A stretch of DNA of 64,000 bases. Source: Methylomusa anaerophila. GTDB taxonomy: Bacteria; Bacillota; Negativicutes; Sporomusales; Sporomusaceae. Location of the stretch: contig NZ_AP018449.1 of NCBI RefSeq assembly GCF_003966895.1, positions 3,923,501 to 3,987,500 of the forward strand, given 5' to 3'. Shown here in pieces: positions 43,175-51,524 of the stretch. Below the pieces are notes generated by a model. That model worked only from the letters and a program-made list of their open reading frames with translations. It made no database searches and was not told the DNA's origin. Both the position numbers and the translations under genes were made by a program. Numbering within the stretch: the first letter of the stretch is position 1; each line of letters begins with the position of its first letter.

Positions 43175-43218
43175 AATTTATTATAATTGGATATAATAAA
43201 TTAAAGGAGGGAACAATA

Positions 43219-43515
43219 ATGCATCACATAGCAAGCATCGTCATTCGTCTGATCAATAATAAAATTCTGATATTAGTAGTATTTATTCTCATGTTAGTAA
43301 CGGGAAGCACGATAGCGTGGGTTTACTACTTTAACAGCGATTTACCCAAAAAAATTCCTGTTCGCGCTAAACAAGTTTTTTTCCCAATTCAATATTTTTT
43401 CGTGGACGGGGATAACCCGTTCAATGCTGGACAGAATATTAATGAAATAAAACTAAGAAACGAAAATAAATATGGATTTTGCAAAGGAGGTAACCAGACA
43501 TGGTTGTTAAGGTGA
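43219..43515 (+). CDS. Hypothetical single-pass membrane protein
   Basis: 98-residue protein with one transmembrane helix (about residues 15-36) and an extracytoplasmic tail of about 60 residues without recognisable motif. AAAGGAGGG lies 8 bases before the ATG, and TATAAT-like boxes occur just upstream. Its last 16 bases overlap the dodecin gene in another frame, and the dodecin ribosome site lies within its coding sequence, so the two are probably coexpressed. Function unknown; placed between sigF and spoVA. Confidence 0.62.
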   Translation: MHHIASIVIRLINNKILILVVFILMLVTGSTIAWVYYFNSDLPKKIPVRAKQVFFPIQYFFVDGDNPFNAGQNINEIKLRNENKYGFCKGGNQTWLLR

Positions 43516-43700
43516 TCGAATTAGTTGGTACTTCGCGACATAATTGGACCGACGCGGTAGATAATGCCGTTCTGGAAGCAGCCAAAACAGTATCTGATAT
43601 TTTAGGGGTCGAGGTAACTAATTTTACCGCTAATATTGAGAACGGACATATAGCAGAATACAAAGCCGATGTAAAAATTGCTTTTCAAGTTAATCATTAA
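43500..43700 (+). CDS. Dodecin family protein
   Basis: 66-residue protein of the dodecin family, small flavin-binding proteins that assemble into hollow dodecamers and store or buffer flavins. Typical opening VVKVIELVGTSRHNWTDAV and the central strand-helix pattern are clear. AAAGGAGGT lies 7 bases before the ATG. A hairpin terminator follows. Sequestration of free flavin in the sporulating cell is a possible role, inferred from position alone. Confidence 0.88.
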   Translation: MVVKVIELVGTSRHNWTDAVDNAVLEAAKTVSDILGVEVTNFTANIENGHIAEYKADVKIAFQVNH

Positions 43701-43751
43701 CAAAATTGACAGACATAAATCAATATATTATCGTATCGTGCCGAAAACTTT

Positions 43752-43778
43752 GAGTGCCACAAGGCACTCTTTATTCTT
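43752..43778 (+). terminator. Rho-independent terminator after the dodecin gene
   Basis: GAGTGCC, ACAA loop, GGCACTC, then TTTATTCTT. Confidence 0.88.
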
Positions 43779-43782
43779 GTAT

Positions 43783-43812
43783 GCATTAATTGATTTACCT
43801 ATGGTCAAAATA
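43783..43812 (+). promoter_or_regulatory. Sigma-G-like promoter of the spoVA operon
   Basis: GCATT (43783-43787), 18-base spacer, CAAAATA (43806-43812): one mismatch in each element to GHATR-N18-CATWHTA. spoVA is sigma-G dependent in Bacillus. Confidence 0.45.
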
Positions 43813-43858
43813 TATTCAAGTATTTCAGGCTGTTCTAGATAAAACCGGAGGTGAGCGG

Positions 43859-44317
43859 ATGGTTACCAGCCAAGAAAATAAATCTTTGGACCAAAAGCAA
43901 TACCAGCAGAAGTTTAAAAAACTTCAGCCGCAACCACCAATGATTAAAAATATCACCTGGGCTTTTGTTGTCGGCGGGCTTATTTGTGTATTAGGTCAAT
44001 TTCTCACCAATTATTTTACAAGGTTAGAATTATCAACAAAAGAAGCTGCTGGACCGGTATCCACAATATTAATATTCTTAAGCTCATTTTTTACCGGACT
44101 TGGTCTCTATGATGAATTGGGAAAAAGGGCAGGGGCAGGGTCGATCGTGCCAATCACCGGCTTTGCAAACTCTATTGTATCTCCGGCCATGGAATTTAAA
44201 CGTGAAGGCTACGTATTCGGCGTAGGGGCAAAAATGTTCACAATTGCCGGGCCTGTATTGGTATATGGGATAGCCACAGCAGTTTTGATCGGCTTTATAT
44301 ATTGGCTCAGCCATTAA
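43859..44317 (+). CDS. spoVAC: Stage V sporulation protein AC
   Basis: 152-residue membrane protein of the SpoVA channel, which moves Ca-dipicolinate into the forespore and out at germination. A basic N-terminal stretch is followed by four hydrophobic segments and the family motif GRLKEKAG-like ELGKRAGAGSIVPITGFANS. The ATG at 43859 is 4 bases from GGAGGTGA; longer readings lack a ribosome site. spoVAA and spoVAB are absent from the front of this operon, as in many clostridia. Confidence 0.94.
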   Translation: MVTSQENKSLDQKQYQQKFKKLQPQPPMIKNITWAFVVGGLICVLGQFLTNYFTRLELSTKEAAGPVSTILIFLSSFFTGLGLYDELGKRAGAGSIVPITGFANSIVSPAMEFKREGYVFGVGAKMFTIAGPVLVYGIATAVLIGFIYWLSH

Positions 44318-44332
44318 TGAAAGGGGAATCGC

Positions 44333-45340
44333 ATGAACAAAAAGCGGGGGAAACAGACTATTGTTTTTGCCGCTCCACCAGTTGCTATCAGTACGGCAAA
44401 CATTGTCGGCCCAATGGAAGGGGAAGGTTTACTCGGTAAATTTTATGATCGTATTCTGGAAGATAACCTCCATAACCAATCAAGTTGGGAAAAATGCGAG
44501 TCTTATATGCTGGAGTGGGCGATTAAATCTGCTATTGCGAAAAAGCAACTAACGCCAGAAGATATCGACATAATACTGGCCGGGGATTTATTAAATCAGT
44601 TGATGAGTACTCATTTTGCCGTCAGAAGCCTTCAACGTCCCTTTTTGGGTCTATACGGGGCATGTTCTACTTTGGCTGAAAGCATGCTGCTTGGAGCAGC
44701 GCTCATAGACGGGGGATTTGCAGACAATGTGGCAATCGGGGTGTCCAGTCATCACGATACTGCCGAGCGTCAATATCGGTTTCCCACTGAAATGGGGGTG
44801 CAGCGTCCGCCACTTTCACAGTGGACAGTTACTGGCGCCGGTGGAGTTGTCCTGTCTGTTGCGGGTCAAGGACCTAAAGTTACGGCAGCAACAATTGGAA
44901 AAATCATTGACATGGGAATACAGGATCCCAATGCCATGGGTCCGGCAATGGCACCTGCCGCCGCCGATACTTTATGGCAGCACCTTCAGGATACAGGTCG
45001 TCAACCCGCCTATTATGATATGATTTTTACCGGCGATCTTGGTGTATTCGGTAAAGCGCTGGTTATTGAATTACTTAAGGAAAAAGGGCTGGATATTACA
45101 AATAACTACGAGGATTGTGGTTGTATGATTTACAAAGAAAGTCAGGATCCACACGCAGGAGCCAGCGGTTGCGCCAGTTCGGCGGTGGTATTTACCGGAT
45201 ATATTTATCAGATGCTGTTAGCGAAAAATCTAAAAAAAATACTTTTCATTGCCACCGGCAGTTTGCATAGCCCCACTTCTTACCAACAGAAAGAATCTAT
45301 CCCGTGTATTGCCCACGCGGTTGCCATAGAAATGGATTAA
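44333..45340 (+). CDS. spoVAD: Stage V sporulation protein AD
   Basis: 335-residue soluble protein with a thiolase-like fold that binds dipicolinic acid on the inner spore membrane. Recognisable: GLYGACSTLAESMLLGAALIDG (the Cys region), SSHHDTAERQYRFPTE and GASGCASSAVVF. AAAGGGG precedes the ATG, 15 bases after spoVAC. Length is typical. Confidence 0.96.
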   Translation: MNKKRGKQTIVFAAPPVAISTANIVGPMEGEGLLGKFYDRILEDNLHNQSSWEKCESYMLEWAIKSAIAKKQLTPEDIDIILAGDLLNQLMSTHFAVRSLQRPFLGLYGACSTLAESMLLGAALIDGGFADNVAIGVSSHHDTAERQYRFPTEMGVQRPPLSQWTVTGAGGVVLSVAGQGPKVTAATIGKIIDMGIQDPNAMGPAMAPAAADTLWQHLQDTGRQPAYYDMIFTGDLGVFGKALVIELLKEKGLDITNNYEDCGCMIYKESQDPHAGASGCASSAVVFTGYIYQMLLAKNLKKILFIATGSLHSPTSYQQKESIPCIAHAVAIEMD

Positions 45341-45356
45341 AGAGGAGAAAAAATAT

Positions 45357-45710
45357 ATGGAAACTTATCTAATGGCGTTTATCATTGGCGGAATCATTTG
45401 TGTGATTGGTCAATTGCTTATGGACTTAACCCCGCTTACCCCAGCTCATGTACTTGTTCTTTTTGTGGTGCTGGGCGGAGTATTAAGTGGACTAGGATTG
45501 TATCAGCCCATAGTCGACATCGGTGGCGCCGGCGCTACCGTCCCGCTAAGCGGATTTGGCCATGCATTAGTATCAGGAACAATCGAAGAAATAAACAAAA
45601 CTGGATTTTGGGGTATCTTCAGCGGGGCGGTTAAAGCAACTGCTACCGGCATTACTGCGGCAGTAGTTTTTGGCGTAATAATGGCAGTTATTTTTAATCC
45701 AAAAGGATAA
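45357..45710 (+). CDS. spoVAEB: Stage V sporulation protein AE (AEB type)
   Basis: 117-residue membrane protein homologous to SpoVAC (shared GGIICVIGQLLMDLT and GAGATVPLSGFGHA motifs), the second membrane subunit of the C-D-EB core that suffices for dipicolinate transport in clostridia. Four hydrophobic segments. AGAGGAG precedes the ATG by 9 bases. Confidence 0.95.
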   Translation: METYLMAFIIGGIICVIGQLLMDLTPLTPAHVLVLFVVLGGVLSGLGLYQPIVDIGGAGATVPLSGFGHALVSGTIEEINKTGFWGIFSGAVKATATGITAAVVFGVIMAVIFNPKG

Positions 45711-45719
45711 TAAAAATAA

Positions 45720-46112
45720 ATGCTTACAGTAGATTTTATTGGATTGCTGTTGACAGTGGGTCTAATCGGTCCACGGTACCCGCACTGCGTATTGTTTGCC
45801 GCTACAATCAATCTTATCTCTCAAATTGCTGTTGCGCTGTTTTTGCAGGGGGACATTCATTCCATTGTTGCCGCAGGAGCATTTGGCGGTATGGAAGTTA
45901 GTCATGTCACAGGTTTCAAAAATGCTGTGTTAGCGATATCGCCTCTACTTGCCAACTATATCGCCGGCAAAGCTGCCGGCGGCATGGAGTTTGAGAGTAC
46001 GTCCAATATTATTAACCCTTTTGCTATGTTAAAGCATCCAATTGCAGTAATTAATATACGATTCTGTATAGCTTCTTCATTGTTTACTTTGTTGGGAATT
46101 CTTTTCAGTTAG
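45720..46112 (+). CDS. Uncharacterised membrane protein in the spoVA operon
   Basis: 130-residue hydrophobic protein with three or four transmembrane segments, 9 bases after spoVAEB. No firm family. The stretch AGAFGGMEVSHVTGF is faintly like the AVFGGWE region I recall from Bacillus SpoVAB, which is of similar length, but that gene lies upstream of spoVAC in Bacillus. It has a Gly-rich segment (AGKAAGGMEFES). The ribosome site is weak, so translation may depend on spoVAEB. Confidence 0.6.
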   Translation: MLTVDFIGLLLTVGLIGPRYPHCVLFAATINLISQIAVALFLQGDIHSIVAAGAFGGMEVSHVTGFKNAVLAISPLLANYIAGKAAGGMEFESTSNIINPFAMLKHPIAVINIRFCIASSLFTLLGILFS

Positions 46113-46131
46113 GTAACAGGGAGGTAATAAT

Positions 46132-46845
46132 TTGCCCAAACGTTTAGCACGCAGATCCCTAAATTATAATAATGCCAACAATAGCGATAGCGAAACTGAG
46201 AGTGAAAGAAATGATACGATAACAAAGGAAAAAACATCCAAATCTACAGATGCCGATGGTCTGATCGCCGACATGGCAAAAGGTTTTTTGCAAGCGCAAG
46301 CGCAAATTGCCGATTCGTCGTCTACCAGTAATTCGCAAGAAATGATTGATCTCTTAAATAAACTCAATAATCAATTGGAAAAACTTCAGAATTCCTTCGA
46401 TAAAGGAACCGGTCAGCAAAAAGGTACTACCAATACCGGTCAAGCTATTGGCTTAAGGGGTAATGGCCGGCAAACATCAACATCGCCTTTAACGGCAAAT
46501 AATACCGGGCAACAGATGCAACAGACGGAATCTCAACTTTCCCAAGAGCTTCAAAATTTATTTAGCCGTTTATTAACTGAAAACCAGGCTCAAAATGGTC
46601 AAGCTGATACGCAAGCCAACCAGAAAAGCTATACTAATCAGGCCGGGAGAGAAAATAACAAATCTTCTGCTGCCGCCAACAGTGTCGTAGCGCAAACTGC
46701 AGCACAAGTTCTGGCACAGGCACAATATGAGCTGTCGAATGAACTTGAAGCCAGTTTAAAGAAATTAAAGCAAGTTATCAGCGAAAGTGAAAAAATCGCG
46801 AACAAGATTAGCAGCCTGCTAGGTGAAGCAGGAAAATCAAAATAA
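46132..46845 (+). CDS. Hydrophilic Gln/Asn-rich protein in the spoVA operon
   Basis: 237-residue protein with no signal peptide or membrane segment, dominated by Q, N, S and T. Helical, coiled-coil-like stretches occur at about residues 65-90 and 190-230 (LKKLKQVISESEKIANKI). TTG start at 46132, 6 bases after AGGGAGGT. Composition resembles coat-type or unstructured spore proteins, but no family was recognised. It sits between two spoVA genes with 12-20 base spacing, so it is part of the operon. Confidence 0.62.
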   Translation: MPKRLARRSLNYNNANNSDSETESERNDTITKEKTSKSTDADGLIADMAKGFLQAQAQIADSSSTSNSQEMIDLLNKLNNQLEKLQNSFDKGTGQQKGTTNTGQAIGLRGNGRQTSTSPLTANNTGQQMQQTESQLSQELQNLFSRLLTENQAQNGQADTQANQKSYTNQAGRENNKSSAAANSVVAQTAAQVLAQAQYELSNELEASLKKLKQVISESEKIANKISSLLGEAGKSK

Positions 46846-46858
46846 TGGGGTGAGGTGT

Positions 46859-47455
46859 TTGGGACAACAAAAGAAGATACGGGTCGTTATGGTTACAGAT
46901 GGAGATAGAGTAGCCCAACACGTCATCGAAAACATTGCCGGTTCTCTGGGCCTAAGGTGTATTTCTGCATCGGGCGGTAATCCAACGCCAATTAGCGGGG
47001 AAAAAATCGTGGAACTGTTAAAAACTGTACATCATGATCCGGTATTGGTCATGTTCGATGACCGGGGCAGGCAAGACAAGGCGCAGGGTGAAACGGCAAT
47101 GGAATATGTAGCCTCTCATCCTGAAATTGAGGTATTAGGCGCTGTGGCAGTAGCTTCTAATACAGCTGGCATTGACGGAGTCACAGCTGATGCTTGTATA
47201 GACTGCTATGGGAACATCGTAAATGATCCTGTTGATAAATACGGGGAAGTAAAGGCTAAAACCGGTAAAAAACCGGTAATATCCGGTGATACTGTAGATG
47301 TATTAAATGATATGGAGATTCCTGTGATTATTGGCGTGGGTGACATCGGGAAGATGGATAAGGCCGATGATTTGAAATGCGGAGCTCCTATTACGCGGAA
47401 AGCTATTGAAGAGATATTGAAACGCAGTGGCGTTGAATATGATCGAAAGCCGTAA
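46859..47455 (+). CDS. spoVAEA: Stage V sporulation protein AE (AEA type)
   Basis: 198-residue soluble protein of the SpoVAEA family. Diagnostic N-terminus RVVMVTDGDRVAQHVIENIA, the GGNPTPISGEKIVELL motif and VLVMFDDRG. In Bacillus spoVAEA is an accessory germination gene of the spoVA operon. TTG 46859 is chosen, with GGGGTG 6 bases upstream; the longer reading from 46823 overlaps the previous gene without conserved sequence. Confidence 0.9.
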   Translation: MGQQKKIRVVMVTDGDRVAQHVIENIAGSLGLRCISASGGNPTPISGEKIVELLKTVHHDPVLVMFDDRGRQDKAQGETAMEYVASHPEIEVLGAVAVASNTAGIDGVTADACIDCYGNIVNDPVDKYGEVKAKTGKKPVISGDTVDVLNDMEIPVIIGVGDIGKMDKADDLKCGAPITRKAIEEILKRSGVEYDRKP

Positions 47456-47527
47456 ATTAGTGCCAAATCGCATATATAATACTGCCTGAATCTTTTGGTA
47501 TCCTGAGACCTCGTGCTAAAGAATAGA

Positions 47528-47559
47528 AGACTGTATGCTGCTTTTGCTGCATACAGTCT
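47528..47559. terminator. Bidirectional terminator between spoVAEA and the lipoprotein gene
   Basis: AGACTGTATGC / GCATACAGTCT, 11-bp stem with a 10-base loop, T-rich on both sides, between convergent genes. Confidence 0.8.
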
Positions 47560-47567
47560 CAATTATT

Positions 47568-48314
47568 TTACCGGCCACGGAAAAAATTTCGGATTCGGCC
47601 CAGGCTTTCGTTGATACTAGCCAGTTGATCACTAAATGAGCCCTTATTTTCCGCATTTACGGCATCCTTTATCTGTTTTACGGTTGCGTGAGTTTTAGTT
47701 ACTTCACCAAGAATTCCAACTTGTTCCATGGCCGGCTTTACTTGTTCCCAGGTTCCTTCCAGTTCCTCTACTTTTACTGCAGCTTTACGCCAGTTTTTGT
47801 CTTCTACGTAAAAACTTACATTACGGACGGCGTTCCCGAGAGTGATAATATCCGCCACCGGTGATAACTTGTAAGACTTGCCGATATCGCTTACGCTGCT
47901 CATAAATTTATTTAGAGACTCATAGGATTCGGTAATTTTTTTCTCGCCGATGCCAACGGAAAGTTTTTGGATTGCTGCTTCACCCTCTTTAACGCCTTTC
48001 TTTTCTCCCACTATAGCTTTAGTTTTTTCCCATAAGGTTTGCATAGTAGATAATCCAAGCTGAGCCTTAGTCCAATCTTCCCTATTAATGCCTTCAAATA
48101 CAACACCTGCGGTTGCCTCCATATCATATAATTCAGCAGGAGCTGACCAAAAACGCTCTAATAAAGGCGGATTAGGTTTTGATTCGACAGGTGTACCGGC
48201 CGGACCGATTTCAGGTTTCGGAGCTGGTCCGGAAAAAAATCCGCATCCCAATAAATTGGTTGAGCACAATAAACAAATAGTAACGACAAAAATGAATCGA
48301 CCAAATATTTTCAA
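47568..48314 (-). CDS. Uncharacterised lipoprotein
   Basis: 248-residue predicted lipoprotein. Signal peptide with lipobox LLGC (Cys at about residue 24), a Pro-rich linker (about residues 28-52), then an all-helical domain with two similar halves (EDWTKAQLGLSTMQTLWEKTK and NWRKAAVKVEELEGTWEQVKP), which looks like an internal duplication. TTG start, 8 bases after GGGGAGG on the minus strand. One of only three minus-strand genes in the window. No family recognised. Confidence 0.72.
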   Translation of the reverse strand: MKIFGRFIFVVTICLLCSTNLLGCGFFSGPAPKPEIGPAGTPVESKPNPPLLERFWSAPAELYDMEATAGVVFEGINREDWTKAQLGLSTMQTLWEKTKAIVGEKKGVKEGEAAIQKLSVGIGEKKITESYESLNKFMSSVSDIGKSYKLSPVADIITLGNAVRNVSFYVEDKNWRKAAVKVEELEGTWEQVKPAMEQVGILGEVTKTHATVKQIKDAVNAENKGSFSDQLASINESLGRIRNFFRGR

Positions 48315-48488
48315 ATAATGTTCCTCCCCTTAAAACTATCTGGTCATATTGTTTACGCAAAAAATATTGATTATTCTACGTAACTCGGGTAGACATAGTC
48401 AAACCGCCGTTGCCTGCCTTAATCTTATTTCATAATAACCAAATTAACCAACCTAGATCCCATTGCGAAGTAATATAGATTTTGTATT

Positions 48489-48516
48489 TTGCTTTTAGTA
48501 GCTTTTTTAGTATAAT
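48489..48516 (+). promoter_or_regulatory. Sigma-A promoter for the M50 protease-trpS-scpAB group
   Basis: TTGCTT (48489-48494; 4/6), 16-base spacer, perfect TATAAT (48511-48516). Confidence 0.5.
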
Positions 48517-48551
48517 TTAGTAGTACCGATAATATACAAGGGGGAACTTTA

Positions 48552-49172
48552 GTGTTTGGCTTTGATGCGGATATGGTTTTTAGAATTCCGGCTTTGCTGA
48601 TTGCTTTAACTATCCATGAATATGCGCACGCCCGGGCCGCGGTATCTCTGGGTGATCCTACGCCGCGCTACTTAGGACGCTTAACGCTTAATCCGATACC
48701 ACATTTAGATCCAATAGGTTTAATTATGCTTTGGTTATTTAAATTCGGCTGGGCAAAGCCTGTTCCTATCAATCCGAATTATTTTAAAAATGTCCGGCAA
48801 GGTACGCTGATAGTGTCCTTAGCAGGTCCACTGTCAAACGCGCTATTAGCGTTAGTTACCCTATTGATAATTGGTATTTTGGATAAATTCCATTTATTAA
48901 CAGGAGATTGGGTTAAAATTCTTGGGATGACTTATAGTTATAATATCTTACTTGCCGTATTTAATTTATTGCCGATACCGCCGCTTGATGGTTCAAAAGT
49001 TTTGGCAAGCCTGTTACCCGGACAACAAAAATACATGTTTGAACAATTAGAACAGTATGGGGCGTTTATTTTAATGGCGTTAGTATATATCGGCTTTATT
49101 GGCACACTTATGTATCCTTTACAGCGGGGGCTAGATTTTATAATTAAATCTATAGTTGGAATACTATTGTAG
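48552..49172 (+). CDS. Site-2 protease family (M50) membrane metallopeptidase
   Basis: 206-residue polytopic zinc protease of the compact YwhC/FAP-like M50 group. Zinc motif HEYAH (HExxH) at residues 23-27, and the third ligand in NLLPIPPLDGSKV. Substrate unknown. GTG start at 48552 after AAGGGGGAA. The location before trpS-scpAB is common in Negativicutes and clostridia, whereas SpoIVFB-type enzymes carry a CBS domain that is missing here. Confidence 0.9.
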   Translation: MFGFDADMVFRIPALLIALTIHEYAHARAAVSLGDPTPRYLGRLTLNPIPHLDPIGLIMLWLFKFGWAKPVPINPNYFKNVRQGTLIVSLAGPLSNALLALVTLLIIGILDKFHLLTGDWVKILGMTYSYNILLAVFNLLPIPPLDGSKVLASLLPGQQKYMFEQLEQYGAFILMALVYIGFIGTLMYPLQRGLDFIIKSIVGILL

Positions 49173-49186
49173 CGCAGGAGGAAACG

Positions 49187-50170
49187 ATGACAAAAGGTAG
49201 AATTTTTAGCGGCATGCAACCATCAGGAAAATTTCATATGGGGAACTACCAAGTCTTAAATAACTGGATTCAATTACAGGAAGAGTACGATTGTTTCTAC
49301 TCAATCGTTGACTGGCATGCTTTAACCTCATCCTATGAAGATACAAGCCTATTGCCTGACCGGGTACTGAATATGGCTCTGGATTGGTTTAGCGCCGGTT
49401 TAGATCCGGAAAAAAATGTTATTTTTGTTCAGTCTCATGTTAAAGAACATGCTGAATTACATTTGCTTTTGTCGATGATTACCCCTTTATCCTGGTTGGA
49501 ACGGGTGCCTACTTATAAAGACAAGCTGCAGCAATTAGCAGATATGGGAAAAGAGATAAATACTTACGGTTTTTTAGGTTATCCGGAATTACAGACAGCC
49601 GATATAATACTGTATAAAGCCAATGCTGTTCCCGTAGCCGAAGATCAAATACCCCATTTGGAGCTGGCAAGAGAAGTAATACGGCGCTTCGCCCATCTGT
49701 ACCGGCCGGTGTTTCCTGAACCGCAAGCCATCCTCAGCCCGTTATTACCGGGAGTTGACGGCAGAAAAATGAGTAAATCTTACGGTAATGAAATTCCCTA
49801 TGCCGCAGAACCGGAAGATTTAAAAACCAGGGTGCGCATGATGGTTACCGACCCGCAGCGAGTCAAGAAGACTGATCCGGGCGATCCCGATGTCTGCACT
49901 ATTTATACGTTCCATAAGATTTTCAGTGCCAATGAGCATATACAAATTGCCGACAATTGCCGACAGGCCGGAATAGGGTGTGTTGACTGTAAAAAACGCT
50001 TGGCGGAACAAATGATTGCTACGCTGTCAGATGTCCATAGCCGCCGTAAAGATTTAGCGACAAAACCCAATAAAGTTATGGAATATCTCGCCTATGGAGC
50101 AGAACGTGCACGGAAAGTAGCCGCCGCCACAATGCAAGAAGTCCGGGAAGCTATGAATTTATCCTATTAA
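49187..50170 (+). CDS. trpS: Tryptophan--tRNA ligase
   Basis: 327-residue class I synthetase charging tRNA-Trp. HIGH-like FHMGNY following GMQPSGK at the N-terminus, KMSKS as GRKMSKSYG near residue 195. Cytoplasmic. AGGAGG lies 6 bases before the ATG; scpA follows one base after the stop. No T-box leader is visible upstream. Confidence 0.97.
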   Translation: MTKGRIFSGMQPSGKFHMGNYQVLNNWIQLQEEYDCFYSIVDWHALTSSYEDTSLLPDRVLNMALDWFSAGLDPEKNVIFVQSHVKEHAELHLLLSMITPLSWLERVPTYKDKLQQLADMGKEINTYGFLGYPELQTADIILYKANAVPVAEDQIPHLELAREVIRRFAHLYRPVFPEPQAILSPLLPGVDGRKMSKSYGNEIPYAAEPEDLKTRVRMMVTDPQRVKKTDPGDPDVCTIYTFHKIFSANEHIQIADNCRQAGIGCVDCKKRLAEQMIATLSDVHSRRKDLATKPNKVMEYLAYGAERARKVAAATMQEVREAMNLSY

Positions 50171-50171
50171 G

Positions 50172-50888
50172 ATGTCCGCTTACACCATAAAACTGGATAC
50201 ATTTGAAGGCCCGCTGGACTTACTAATGCATTTGATTGAAAAAGATAAAATTGATATTTATAATATTCCGATAGCAGGAATTACCGAACAATATCTAAAC
50301 TTTCTGCATGCAATGCATGCATTCGACATTGAAGTTGCCAGCGAATTCCTGGTAATGGCAGCAACATTACTACATATTAAATCATGCATGTTGTTGCCTC
50401 GACCCGCCATATCCGAACCTGTCGAAATGAAAGAAGAAGACCCTCGCCAGGAACTTGTCGACCGGTTGCTTGAGTATCGTAAATACAAACAGGCAGCCGC
50501 CTTATTGGAGCAATTAGCCCAAGAACGTGAGAAGTTTCATACCCGTTTGCCGCAGAAACTTGTTAAGCAGCTGATATTGCCGGAAGGTCTCACTGTTGAT
50601 GATTTACTCCAGGCTTTCGCCAATGTATGGGAAAGCACGCTGAATAATGATACCTATGCCGTCGTTACCCGTGAAGAAATAAGCGTCAAGGATAAAATGC
50701 AAGATATTATAGCCTTATTAAGAAAGAGTAATGGAAAAATGAAATTTGATAAAACTATCATTCGAACTGGTAGTCGTACAGAAGTTATTGCCGCTTTTTT
50801 GGCTCTGCTTGAGCTGTTAAGGTTAAAACGAATTTCCGTCTCTCAAGAATGCGAATTTGCATCAATATATTTGGTACTAAAGGAGTGA
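50172..50888 (+). CDS. scpA: Segregation and condensation protein A
   Basis: 238-residue kleisin of the SMC-ScpAB condensin. N-terminal FEGPLDLLMHLIEKDKIDIYNI, a central ExxRKYKQAA region and the C-terminal winged helix (AAFLALLELLRLKRISVSQ). It begins one base after trpS and is followed by scpB at 12 bases. Confidence 0.96.
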   Translation: MSAYTIKLDTFEGPLDLLMHLIEKDKIDIYNIPIAGITEQYLNFLHAMHAFDIEVASEFLVMAATLLHIKSCMLLPRPAISEPVEMKEEDPRQELVDRLLEYRKYKQAAALLEQLAQEREKFHTRLPQKLVKQLILPEGLTVDDLLQAFANVWESTLNNDTYAVVTREEISVKDKMQDIIALLRKSNGKMKFDKTIIRTGSRTEVIAAFLALLELLRLKRISVSQECEFASIYLVLKE

Positions 50889-50900
50889 GAGGGGCAAACA

Positions 50901-51431
50901 ATGTTTTACCGGCACATGAAAGGCCCGATTGAAGCTCTATTATTTGCGAGCGGTGAGCCGCTGCCAATCGAAAAGATCGCCGGAATACTTAACATTGACA
51001 AAGAACATGTTCTGCTTTTAATTGCTGAAATGGTTCAAGAAATGAATCGTGATGAACGGGGAGTATCAATAGTAGAAGTTGCTGGCGGGTATCAAATGTG
51101 TACGCAACCCAGATTCGCAGAATTAATTGCTAAGCTTGATGCCGGCGTTGAAAGCAAGTTATCCAATGCCGCCATGGAAACGCTGGCAATTATTGCATTT
51201 AAACAGCCAATAACCAAGTTAGAAATTGAAACTATACGAGGAGTAAAAATTGACAGGGTGCTAAATACATTACTGGACCGCATGCTAATCAAAGAAATAG
51301 GACGTAAAGACGCAGTCGGTCGCCCTATATTATACGGAACTACCAGTGAATTCCTGCAATGCTTCGGACTGCGAAAACTTGATGATTTACCGGATCTAGC
51401 TGCATTACTGCCCGAAGACAGTCCTTCATAG
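50901..51431 (+). CDS. scpB: Segregation and condensation protein B
   Basis: 176-residue winged-helix partner of ScpA. Conserved PIEALLFASGEPLPIEKIA, MCTQPRFAELI, ALETLAIIAFKQP-like segment (ETLAIIAFKQPITKLEIE) and GRKDAVGRPILYGTT. The last codons and stop form half of the terminator hairpin. Confidence 0.96.
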   Translation: MFYRHMKGPIEALLFASGEPLPIEKIAGILNIDKEHVLLLIAEMVQEMNRDERGVSIVEVAGGYQMCTQPRFAELIAKLDAGVESKLSNAAMETLAIIAFKQPITKLEIETIRGVKIDRVLNTLLDRMLIKEIGRKDAVGRPILYGTTSEFLQCFGLRKLDDLPDLAALLPEDSPS

Positions 51432-51447
51432 GACTGTTTTTTTTTTT
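51418..51447 (+). terminator. Terminator overlapping the scpB stop codon
   Basis: ACAGTCCT, TCAT loop, AGGACTGT, then about ten T. The scpB TAG begins in the loop. Confidence 0.92.
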
Positions 51448-51524
51448 CGTTCAATGCTGTATATATATCAAAAATTAAAGGAAAATTAAAAATTGACTGC
51501 TCGCAAATAAAGAGGTGGGAAAGT

